Below, piece after piece: positions 5,615 through 15,080 of a stretch of 15,080 nt of DNA. Positions within the stretch are counted from its first letter, which is position 1; each line of letters opens with the position of its first letter. The stretch spans positions 1-15,080 of the forward strand of contig DASRVH010000049.1 in NCBI GenBank assembly GCA_035655155.1, given 5' to 3'. This DNA comes from Lentisalinibacter sp035655155 (GTDB taxonomy: Bacteria > Pseudomonadota > Gammaproteobacteria > Steroidobacterales > Woeseiaceae). Position numbers and translations under genes: made by a program. The notes below the pieces were generated by a model, which had not been told where the DNA came from, ran no database searches, and was given only the letters and a program-made list of their open reading frames with translations.

Positions 5615-6625
5615 CTACGGCTGGTACGCCCCGCTGCTGGCCTCAGCGGTCGTCCGCGCCCGCTCCAAGAAGGCTTGCTGGGCTCGTTCGACGTTCGCAG
5701 GCTGCCCACGCCAAGCCTGCTGCGGCGCCGACTGCAAGGCCCTGCCGAAGGAGAACGTCAGGCGCCAGGGCGCACCGACGTCGCCCGCCAAGCGGTTGAT
5801 CGCGTCGAGGTTGAGGGTCGCCTCCTCGTCGCTCTGCCCACCCGAGAGGAAAGCGATTCCGGGGACGGCAGCGGGAACCGTTTGCAGGAAGCAGGTGAGC
5901 GTCATCTCGGCGACCGTCTCGGGTCCGGCCCGATCGCTGGCTTCGGAGCCCGACACCACCATGTTCGGCTTCAAGACCATCCCCTCGAGGTCCACCCCTT
6001 GCTGCGCGAGCTGGTAGAAGACCTCGCGCAACGTCGCCTCGGTCGCATCGAAGCACTGGTCGATGTCGTGGTCGCCGTCCATCAGCACCTCGGGCTCGAC
6101 GATGGGCACGAGGTCGGCCTCCTGGCACAGAGCGGCGTAGCGCGCGAGCGCGTGGGCATTCGCCTCGATGCAGAACGGCGTCGGGATTCCGTCGCCGATG
6201 TGGATCACCGCGCGCCACTTGGCGAAAGCGGCGCCCAGCCCGCGGTATTCCTCCAGCCGCGGGCGCAGCCCGTCCAGCCCCTCGGTGACCATTTCGCCGG
6301 GAAAGCCCGCCAGCGGCCTGGCGCCCGCGTCCACCTTGATGCCCGGGACGATGCCCCGCCCGGCCAGCAGCTCGGGGAACGGCACGCCGCTGGCGTCTTT
6401 CTGCCGCAGAGTCTCGTCGAACAGGATGACGCCGCCGATCCATTGCTCGATGCCCGGCGCCGTGAAGAGCATTTCGCGGTAGCTGCGGCGATTCTCGCCG
6501 GTGTTCTCGACGCCGATCGGCTCGAAGCGCTTCCTGATGGTCGGATGACTTTCGTCCGCCGCCAGGATGCCCTTGCCGGGCGCGACCATGGCGCGTGCGA
6601 TCTTGTTCAGTCCGTCCAGGTTCAT
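5615..6625 (-). CDS. class I fructose-bisphosphate aldolase
   Basis: A 336-residue cytoplasmic enzyme that reversibly splits fructose-1,6-bisphosphate into dihydroxyacetone phosphate and glyceraldehyde-3-phosphate in glycolysis and gluconeogenesis. It belongs to the Schiff-base (class I, eukaryote-like) family. Visible signatures are GKGILAADES at residues 18-26, LFDETLRQK, GIVPGIKVDAG, the KWRAV strand with Lys136, VPIVEPEVL with its glutamates, and VLKPNMV with Lys219 as the expected Schiff-base lysine. FLSGGQSDEEATLNL and FSFGRALQ (phosphate-binding Arg295) complete the site. The length is normal for the bacterial type. The ATG at complement 6625-6623 has a purine-rich GAGGGGAAGGA just upstream. 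It is divergent from the suf operon, with 239 nt between the two start codons, so promoters for both must lie there. Confidence 0.95.
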   Translation of the reverse strand: MNLDGLNKIARAMVAPGKGILAADESHPTIRKRFEPIGVENTGENRRSYREMLFTAPGIEQWIGGVILFDETLRQKDASGVPFPELLAGRGIVPGIKVDAGARPLAGFPGEMVTEGLDGLRPRLEEYRGLGAAFAKWRAVIHIGDGIPTPFCIEANAHALARYAALCQEADLVPIVEPEVLMDGDHDIDQCFDATEATLREVFYQLAQQGVDLEGMVLKPNMVVSGSEASDRAGPETVAEMTLTCFLQTVPAAVPGIAFLSGGQSDEEATLNLDAINRLAGDVGAPWRLTFSFGRALQSAPQQAWRGQPANVERAQQAFLERARTTAEASSGAYQP

Positions 6626-6792
6626 CGCGTCCTTCCCCTCGAATTGCGAGTCGGCGGCACCTCCCGCGCCGGCGCTTGCAGCGGCGGAATGCTACCACAA
6701 GGCGGAGGTATTCCAGCCGGGACGACGGCGCGGAAACCCCGCAGCTAAGCCGGATCCCGACCGGGAAATCGCATCCCGAAGCGCTCTCGGGG

Positions 6793-6821
6793 TTGGCCCG
6801 CGGAGCAATCAGGACTAAAAT
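6793..6821 (+). promoter_or_regulatory. sigma70-like promoter of the suf operon
   Basis: TTGGCC at 6793-6798 (4 of 6 to TTGACA) and TAAAAT at 6816-6821 (5 of 6 to TATAAT) are separated by 17 nt, the best such pair in the aldolase-regulator gap. The -10 lies in the only AT-rich spot of an otherwise very GC-rich stretch and is 43 nt from the regulator start codon. Confidence 0.55.
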
Positions 6822-6831
6822 GGTCCCCATT
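6807..6831 (+). promoter_or_regulatory. IscR/Rrf2 type-1-like operator overlapping the suf -10 box
   Basis: GACTAAAATGGTC at 6813-6825 is a near-perfect match to the core of the IscR type-1 site (GACT-RWWWY-AGTC), with one mismatch (G for A in the right half); GGAC/GTCC also form an exact palindrome. The site covers the TAAAAT -10 box, so binding would block RNA polymerase. The gene directly downstream encodes an Rrf2 regulator with three cysteines, so autorepression by the cluster-loaded form is the expected mode (inference from the IscR family). Confidence 0.5.
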
Positions 6832-6864
6832 GCAGCGCGAGGCGCTGCCCAAGAGGCACCGACG

Positions 6865-7344
6865 ATGCTGAAAATGAGTCGCCTGACGGATTACGGCACC
6901 GGCGTGCTGGCCTACCTGGCCTCGGCCGGGGCCCGGCCGCACAGCGCCAGCGAGGTGGCCGAGCAGACAGGCCTGCCGGTGGCAACGGTCAGCAAAATCC
7001 TGAAGCTGCTGGCGCGCGCCGGGCTGGTGAGCTCGCATCGCGGCTCGCAGGGCGGCTATGCGCTGTCGCGCGCGGCCGGGGACATCAGCGCGGCCGAGGT
7101 GATCGACGCCCTGCAGGGCCCCGTGGCCCTGACGGAGTGCTCGGTGGAGGACGGCAGCTGCGACCTGGCCGCCTCCTGCCTGGTCGGCACCGCCTGGCAG
7201 CGCATCAACCTCGCGATCCGCGCGGCCCTGGACGAGATCAGCCTGGCCGAGCTGGCCAGCATGCAGGCCAACGACCGGCCGCGGGTGGACCTGAAACACA
7301 TGGTGTCGTCGCCTGGAAAACTGGCGCGACTGGAGCGCGGCTGA
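6865..7344 (+). CDS. Rrf2-family SUF system Fe-S cluster assembly regulator
   Basis: A 159-residue winged-helix transcription regulator, first gene of the suf operon. The N-terminal DNA-binding part contains SRLTDYGTGVLAYLAS, the helix-turn-helix TGLPVATVSKILKLLARAG (residues 35-53) and the wing SHRGSQGGYALSR. Cysteines 92, 99 and 105 (ECSVEDGSCDLAASC) occupy the position of the [2Fe-2S] ligands of IscR and relatives, so it probably senses cluster supply. The short C-terminal helix and WQRINLAI are typical of the Xanthomonas-type SUF regulator. The open frame goes further up, but ATG 6865 is chosen because AAGAGG lies 8 nt upstream and family members begin there; ATG 6874 is an alternative. 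A type-1-like operator overlaps the promoter. sufB follows after 20 nt. Confidence 0.92.
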   Translation: MLKMSRLTDYGTGVLAYLASAGARPHSASEVAEQTGLPVATVSKILKLLARAGLVSSHRGSQGGYALSRAAGDISAAEVIDALQGPVALTECSVEDGSCDLAASCLVGTAWQRINLAIRAALDEISLAELASMQANDRPRVDLKHMVSSPGKLARLERG

Positions 7345-7364
7345 GGCCGCCGGGAGTAGAGCAC

Positions 7365-8813
<1,449 letters not shown>

Positions 8814-8830
8814 GACCACAGGAAGAGTCA

Positions 8831-9582
<752 letters not shown>

Positions 9583-9586
<4 letters not shown>

Positions 9587-10916
9587 GCACTGCCACCGCC
9601 GAAAACGTCCAGGCCGCGTCGTCGCTGCCGGAATGGATCGAGACCGCCGCGGCCGCGGCCGGCGGGCCGGAGTGGCTGATGGCCCGGCGCCGCGACGGGC
9701 TGAGCCGCTTTGCCGCGCTCGGGTTTCCGGGCCGGCGCGACGAGCACTGGAAGTACACCGACCTCAAGCTCGTGCAAAGACGCAGTTTCGGCCCGGCGCC
9801 CGAGGCTTCGGCAGAAGCGCCCGGGATTTCCGGGTCCGAAATCCCCGGGATCGACGGGCTCGACTGCCCGACGCTGGTATTCGTCAATGGTCGTCTCAGC
9901 GAGACGCGCGCCCTCCCCGCGTCCCTGACGGTGAGCACGCTTGCCGAGGCGGTCCAGGCGGACCACCCCGCCTGCCGGGAACTGCTGGGCACCGTTGCGG
10001 ACCCCTCCCGTCACCGCTTCGCGGCGCTCTCGACGGCGCTGTTCTCGGACGGCGTGCTGCTGGACCTCGCGCCGGGCGCCGAGCTGGCCGAGCCGCTGCG
10101 ACTGCTGTTCCTGGCGGGTGACGAGCAGTCCCCCGCGCTGGATTGCCCGCGCATCCTGCTGCGCGGCGGCGCCAACAGCCGCGCCACCCTGGTCGAGCAT
10201 TACGGCCCGGCGGCGGGCGAATCGCTTAGCCTGGCCGTGACCGAGATCGCCCTGGAAGCCGGCGCGCGCCTGGAGCACTACCGCATCCAGGAAGCCGGCG
10301 CGGGCGCGTTCCACATCGGGCTGCTGGCCGCCAGGCTCGGGCGCGACGCGACGCTGGTCAGCCACAACCTGTCCGTGGGCGGACGGATCGCCCGGCTGGA
10401 CATCGACGCCGAGTTGCTGGAACCCGGCGCCCACGTGGAGATGAACGGCCTGTACGTGGTGCGCGGCCGCCAGCACGCCGACAGTCACAGCCGCGTCGAT
10501 CACGCCGTGCCGAACACCACCAGCGACCAGCTCTACCGCGGCGTGCTCAGCGGCAAGGGACGCGCGGTGTTCAACGGCAAGGCCATCGTCCGCCCGGGCG
10601 CCAACGGCACGGATGCCAGGCAGTCCAACGCCAACCTGCTGCTGTCGCCCGAGGCCGAGATCGACACCAAGCCGGAGCTGGAGATCTATGCCGACGACGT
10701 GAAATGCACGCACGGCGCGACCACCGGCCAGCTGGACGCCAACGCACTGTTCTACCTGCGGTCGCGCGGCATCGAGGAGGAGACGGCGCGCAGCCTGCTG
10801 ACCTTCGCCTTCGCCGACACCGTGCTGGCCCGCATGCCGCTGGCCGCCGTGCGCAGGCACGCGGAAAACCTCGTCGTCGGACGCCTGCCGGACGCGGAGC
10901 GCATTCGGGAGTTCAC

Positions 10917-10920
<4 letters not shown>
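9583..10920 (+). CDS. sufD: Fe-S cluster assembly protein SufD
   Basis: A 445-residue paralogue of SufB that forms the SufB-SufD heterodimer and helps iron entry. The N-terminal part has PEWLMARRRDGLSRFAALG and the conserved RRDEHWKYTDL motif. The beta-helix core contains NSRATLVEHYGP, VGGRIARLDIDAELLEPGA and GLYVVRGRQHADSHSRVDH. The C-terminal motif LEIYADDVKCTHGATTGQLD carries Cys375 and His377, matching E. coli Cys358 and His360, the latter implicated at the cluster-assembly site. SRGIEEETARSLLTFAF is the SufC-binding helix. A PG-rich linker at about residues 80-92 (GISGSEIPGI) is variable in the family and coincides with a DNA inverted repeat. Its ends overlap sufC and sufS by 4 nt each. 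Confidence 0.95.
9823..9845 (+). repeat. inverted repeat within sufD
   Basis: GGGATTTC (9823-9830) and GAAATCCC (9838-9845) are perfect 8-bp arms with a 7-nt loop; the flanking CCC/GGG can extend the stem past a one-base bulge. It lies in the linker-coding part of sufD. There is no T-tract after it. It could shape the operon mRNA or be a chance result of coding a PGISGSEIPGI repeat. Confidence 0.35.
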
Positions 10921-12172
<1,252 letters not shown>

Positions 12173-12173
<1 letters not shown>

Positions 12174-12616
12174 TGGACCTCGCCGATCTCTACCGCGACG
12201 TGATCATCGATCACAACCGCAACCCGCGGAATTTCCGCAAGATCCCTCCGCCCTGCGGACATGCCGAGGGGCTCAACCCGCTGTGCGGCGACAAGCTGCA
12301 GGTCTATCTCCGGGTGGGCGCCGACGACCGCATCGAGGACGTTTCCTTCGAGGGCTCGGGCTGCGCCATTTCGGTCGCCTCCGCCTCGCTGATGACCGAG
12401 GCGCTGCGCGGCCTGGAGCGCGCCGAAGCGGAGGCGCTGTTCGAGCGCATCCACGGCATGCTCACGGGCCGCGAAGAACCGGACGCCGCCGCCCTCGGCA
12501 AGCTCGCGTCCCTCGCGGGCGTCCGCGAATACCCAAGCCGCGTGAAGTGCGCCAGCCTGTGCTGGCACACCGCGCACTCCGCCCTGGACGAGGGCGGCAC
12601 CGTAAGCACGGAGTAG
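12173..12616 (+). CDS. sufU: SufU-type sulfur transfer / scaffold protein
   Basis: A 147-residue IscU-like protein that, in characterised Gram-positive systems, accepts sulfur from SufS through a zinc site; the length equals that of Bacillus SufU. The conserved ligands are visible: Cys38 and Asp40 in NPLCGDKLQVYL, Cys64 in FEGSGCAISVASASLMTEAL, and Cys126 in RVKCASLCWHT. The insertion of about 20 residues between the second and third cysteines (GLERAEAEALFERIHGMLTG) is the SufU hallmark that separates it from IscU. Extra cysteines at 28 and 130 are present; the second is close to the third ligand. No sufE or sufA is in the operon, so SufU is the likely partner of SufS here. ATG 12173 overlaps sufS by one base. 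Confidence 0.93.
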
Positions 12617-12628
12617 AAGGCCAGCACC

Positions 12629-13183
12629 ATGTACGGACAAGACAGCGAACCCGTCACCCTCGCCCGGGACTGCGTGGCGATCATCGTGCCCGCCGGCGAC
12701 CAGGTCATACTCCGCAAGGGCGCCCGCGGACTGATCACCCAGGCCCTCGGCGGCAGCTTCACCATCTACCTGGACGGCAATCTCTTCCGCATCGCGGGCG
12801 AGGATGCCGATGCGCTCGGCAAGGAAGCGGTCGCGCCGCCGGAGGTCCCCCCGGACGCCGGCGACGAGGACGTGGAGGACATCGTCTGGGACCAGTTGCG
12901 CACCTGCTTCGACCCGGAGATTCCGATCAACATCGTCGATCTCGGGCTGATCTACGAGTGCAAGATCTCGCCGGCCGAAGAAAACGGCCAGCGCACGGCA
13001 GACGTCACGATGACGCTGACCGCGCCCGGCTGCGGCATGGGCGACGTGCTGGTGATGGACGTCAAGGACAAGCTCGAGCTCATCCCGGTGATCCGCGAGG
13101 CCCGTGTCGAGCTGACTTTCGACCCGCCCTGGAACCGGAACATGATGTCGGAAACCGCAAGGCTGCAAACGGGAATGTTCTGA
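12629..13183 (+). CDS. sufT: SufT-type Fe-S assembly factor with MIP18/DUF59 domain
   Basis: A 184-residue cytoplasmic protein of the SufT group. The N-terminal 60 residues form the SufT-specific region (VTLARDCVAIIVPAGDQVIL, then GLITQALGGSFTIYLDGNLF). The C-terminal MIP18-like (DUF59) domain begins at about residue 84 (EDIVWDQLRTCFDPEIPINI) and has the DLGLIYECKI motif, TMTLTAPGCGMGDVLVMDV with the conserved TAPGC cysteine, and VELTFDPPWNRNMMSETAR. In Staphylococcus, SufT is needed when demand for Fe-S clusters is high, and DUF59 proteins act as maturation factors. ATG 12629 has AGAAGG at 12615-12620, which overlaps the sufU stop. Its own stop overlaps the following Rieske gene start (TGATG). 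The protein is intact. Confidence 0.92.
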   Translation: MYGQDSEPVTLARDCVAIIVPAGDQVILRKGARGLITQALGGSFTIYLDGNLFRIAGEDADALGKEAVAPPEVPPDAGDEDVEDIVWDQLRTCFDPEIPINIVDLGLIYECKISPAEENGQRTADVTMTLTAPGCGMGDVLVMDVKDKLELIPVIREARVELTFDPPWNRNMMSETARLQTGMF

Positions 13184-13503
13184 TGGGCCACTGGCATGAC
13201 GTGACGGCCGAGGGCACGATCGAAGCGGGCAGTTTCGCGCTGCTCGAGACGGACGAACTCACGGTCGCGGTGTTCAACGCGGAAGGTTCGCTGTACGCGA
13301 TCGAGGACGTCTGCACCCACGACGGCGCGGAGCTCGCCGGCGGCCCGGTGGTCGGCGACCAGGTGGTCTGTCCGCGACACGGCGCGCGCTTCTGCCTGCG
13401 CACCGGCCGCGCCCTCACGCCGCCCGCCTATGCCGCGGTGGACACCTTCCCGGTGCGTGTCCGAGAGGGCCGCATCGAGGTCGAGCTGCCCGACCCGGAC
13501 TGA
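13183..13503 (+). CDS. small Rieske [2Fe-2S] ferredoxin
   Basis: A 106-residue soluble protein consisting only of a Rieske domain. The cluster ligands are Cys44 and His46 in DVCTHDGAELAGG and Cys63 and His66 in VVCPRHGARFCLRTG, the two-Cys two-His pattern with normal spacing. The fold starts with two strands after the MGHWHDV opening and ends with VRVREGRIEVELPD. There is no signal peptide or membrane anchor, so it resembles the biphenyl dioxygenase ferredoxin and NirD-like class rather than respiratory Rieske proteins. Its place as the eighth gene of the suf operon suggests it is either a cluster client or an electron donor for assembly; the partner is unknown. ATG 13183 overlaps the sufT stop by one base. 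The SixA gene begins 2 nt after its stop. Confidence 0.9.
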   Translation: MGHWHDVTAEGTIEAGSFALLETDELTVAVFNAEGSLYAIEDVCTHDGAELAGGPVVGDQVVCPRHGARFCLRTGRALTPPAYAAVDTFPVRVREGRIEVELPDPD

Positions 13504-13505
13504 GC

Positions 13506-14006
13506 GTGCGTCGCCTGGTCCTTTTGCGGCACGGGAAATCCGCCTGGGACGAGGCCGGGCTGGACGATTTCGACCGTCCCCTGGCGCCGCGCGGCCTGCG
13601 CGACGTGCCGGAAATGGGCCGCCGGCTGGCGCGCCGCGGCATGATTCCCGACGGCGTCATCTCCAGCAGCGCGGTGCGCGCCCTGAGCACCGCGCGGGCG
13701 GTGGCGCGGGAAATCGGCTTTCCGGAGGACCGGATCACCTCCTCCGAGGCGCTCTACCTGGCCAGCGCGCGGGAGATGATCTCGATTGTCCGCCAGGCCC
13801 CCGTGGAGATCGGCACCCTCCTCCTGGTCGGCCACAATCCCGGCTTGACGAACCTCGCCAATCAGCTGGACGAGGTGCGCATGGACAACATGCCGACGGC
13901 GGCGATGCTGTGCGTGGAGTTCGACGTCGCCGACTGGGCGGAAATCCAGCCCGCCGGGGCGCGCTTCGGCTGGTTCGACTACCCCAAGAAACACGCCGGC
14001 GCCTGA
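13506..14006 (+). CDS. SixA-type histidine phosphatase
   Basis: A 166-residue single-domain enzyme of the histidine phosphatase superfamily (branch 1), close to SixA, which removes phosphate from phosphohistidine in phosphotransfer proteins. The motif LVLLRHGKSAWDE gives Arg8 and the phospho-accepting His9; SSSAVRALSTA gives Arg58; LLLVGHNPGLTNLANQL gives the second catalytic His110. All four core residues are present, so it should be active. Related small-molecule phosphatases cannot be excluded. The start is GTG 13506, 2 nt after the Rieske stop, with no separate RBS, so it is probably translated by coupling as the last gene of the suf operon. Why a phosphohistidine phosphatase sits with Fe-S assembly genes is unclear. 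Confidence 0.88.
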   Translation: MRRLVLLRHGKSAWDEAGLDDFDRPLAPRGLRDVPEMGRRLARRGMIPDGVISSSAVRALSTARAVAREIGFPEDRITSSEALYLASAREMISIVRQAPVEIGTLLLVGHNPGLTNLANQLDEVRMDNMPTAAMLCVEFDVADWAEIQPAGARFGWFDYPKKHAGA

Positions 14007-14093
14007 CCAGGCGGCCACGCCCGGGAAACCCTGGGAAACCTGGCCGCGCCCGGGAGACGGGCGCCCGGCCGTCTGCGATCCCCGCCTGCCGGT
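14007..14093. other. GC-rich convergent intergenic region with short repeats
   Basis: The gap between two convergent genes holds imperfect direct repeats GGCCACGCCCGGGA (14013-14026) and GGCCGCGCCCGGGA (from 14042), a tandem GGGAAACC pair, and inverted arms GCGGCCA (14011-14017) and TGGCCGC (14041-14047). Such structure could end transcription from both sides, but no T-tract is present, so an intrinsic terminator is not shown. Confidence 0.35.
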
Positions 14094-15005
14094 TCAGGCG
14101 CGCTGGCGAGGCGCCGCCTCGTGTTTGCCCAGGAAGCCGTCCAGCACCTCCAGGTAGCGCAAAGGCTCCTCCAGGTGAGGCACGTGCGCGCTGTGCTCGA
14201 AAACCACCCATTCGGAACCGGGGATTCCCTGGTAAAGCTGGGCCGACGCAGGCGGCGGCGCCAGGTCGTGCCGACCCGACATGACCAGGGTCGGCAGATC
14301 GATCTCGCCGAGACGGGCGCTCAGGTCCCACTCGGCCAGCCCGGCCGACGGCTCGAGCTCGCAGGGCCCGAGCAAGGCGGTCGCGGCCTCCGGGTGCGCG
14401 TGGGCCTCGGCCACGCTGCGCTCCAGGCAGTCGGGCCAGGGATTCATGCGGCACAGGTGCCGGCGCAGAAAGGCGTCGACGATGCAGCGACACGGCGGGC
14501 TGTCCAGCGACCCGGACGCGCGGTACTGCTGCAGAGGGGCCCGGATCGCCTCAGGCAGGGCATCCATCAGCTGCGCCAGCTGGATGCGCCACAGCGGTAC
14601 GCTGGCCACCGTGCTGGACAGCACCAGGCTTTCCAGTCCGCTCGCCCCGGAGAGCGCGTATTCCAGCGCGAGCATGCCGCCCCAGCCATGTCCCAACAGG
14701 TGGCAATGAGAGAGTTGCGCCGCCTCCCGCACGGCCGCCAGCTCCTCCAGGAACAGCCCGACCGACCATTCGATGCCGTCGTCCGGCAGGGCCGATCCGC
14801 CGCACCCGAGCTGGTCGTAGAACACGACCTGGCGGCCGGTGGAGCGCATCGCCTCCAGCGGCCAGAGGTACTCATGGCCGTATCCGGGTCCGTCGTGAAT
14901 GTACAGCAGCGGCCGACGAGAGCGATTCTGGCCGACGACCCGGAAACGGGTCCTGAATTCCCCGAAGGACGCGTAGCCCTCTTGGGTGGCGTTGGTGTCC
15001 GGCAT
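14094..15005 (-). CDS. alpha/beta hydrolase, proline-iminopeptidase-like, lacking the nucleophile serine
   Basis: A full-length 303-residue alpha/beta-hydrolase of the proline iminopeptidase (S33) family, which normally removes N-terminal proline from peptides. The oxyanion motif HGGPG appears as HDGPG (residues 37-41), followed by VVFYDQLGCGGS, the usual next family signature. The nucleophile elbow, normally GQSWGG, reads GHGWGG: residue 107, where the catalytic serine belongs, is glycine (GGC, complement 14687-14685). The acid (Asp247 in MSGRHDLAPP) and the base (His274 in FEHSAHVPHLEEP) remain, and the cap domain is intact. It is therefore likely catalytically dead or changed in function, although otherwise under no visible decay. 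ATG at complement 15005 has GGGAG about 10 nt upstream. It converges on the suf operon. The 75 nt before it show no confident promoter. Confidence 0.85.
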   Translation of the reverse strand: MPDTNATQEGYASFGEFRTRFRVVGQNRSRRPLLYIHDGPGYGHEYLWPLEAMRSTGRQVVFYDQLGCGGSALPDDGIEWSVGLFLEELAAVREAAQLSHCHLLGHGWGGMLALEYALSGASGLESLVLSSTVASVPLWRIQLAQLMDALPEAIRAPLQQYRASGSLDSPPCRCIVDAFLRRHLCRMNPWPDCLERSVAEAHAHPEAATALLGPCELEPSAGLAEWDLSARLGEIDLPTLVMSGRHDLAPPPASAQLYQGIPGSEWVVFEHSAHVPHLEEPLRYLEVLDGFLGKHEAAPRQRA

Positions 15006-15080
15006 TCGGACGGATCTCCCGCCCTGTCCATGGGAGTGAGGCTATCCAGCTTATGCCCGGCAGGAACGCCGGGGAATCCG

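Noticed and set aside
6595..6864. N-terminal extension of the Rrf2 regulator in the same open frame
   Set aside because: The extension overlaps the promoter and operator, is Arg-rich without homology, and ATG 6865 has a clear Shine-Dalgarno at the expected family start.
14007..14093. CRISPR-like or mobile-element repeats from the direct GGCC-GCCCGGGA copies
   Set aside because: There are only two imperfect copies within 45 nt, with no spacer regularity or associated genes; GC-rich intergenic sequence explains them.

Overview
This is a GC-rich bacterial window made of two unlike halves, with the boundary in the short gap 5567-5614.

The left half (1 to about 5566) reads like an actinobacterium-style accessory region full of broken genes. 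On the + strand it holds the tail of an FGGY sugar kinase cut by the window edge, a decayed aldo/keto reductase, an intact SnoaL-like protein behind a perfect inverted repeat, a frameshifted GNAT acetyltransferase and an intact SRPBCC (polyketide-cyclase-like) protein. Next come a PPK2 polyphosphate kinase remnant on the - strand, with its middle missing, and a shattered PKD/post-COAP-1 type surface-protein remnant on the + strand. Two intact - strand genes follow, an EamA/DMT transporter and an NmrA-like NAD(P)-binding epimerase, and then a 38-residue stub of a short-chain dehydrogenase. The taxonomic guess is an inference from protein flavour only.

The right half (5615-15080) is compact, intact and proteobacterial in style, closest to gammaproteobacterial (Xanthomonadales/Ectothiorhodospira-like) suf loci. 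A class I fructose-bisphosphate aldolase on the - strand is divergent from a nine-gene + strand operon: an Rrf2-family SUF regulator, sufB, sufC, sufD, sufS, sufU, sufT, a small Rieske ferredoxin and a SixA-type histidine phosphatase. Gaps are 20 nt or less and five junctions overlap or nearly touch. The suf promoter has a -10 box lying inside a GACT-N5-GGTC palindrome that resembles the IscR/Rrf2 type-1 operator, so autoregulation by the first gene product is likely. A convergent alpha/beta hydrolase of the proline-iminopeptidase family closes the window, and its nucleophile serine is replaced by glycine.

Functionally, SufS removes sulfur from cysteine, SufU accepts it, SufBCD builds the Fe-S cluster, SufT helps maturation, and the Rieske protein is a likely client or electron carrier. 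No CRISPR array, tRNA, rRNA, insertion sequence or integrase was seen. The change in gene integrity and style at about 5.6 kb means that either a horizontally acquired, decaying block or a chimeric assembly has to be considered.
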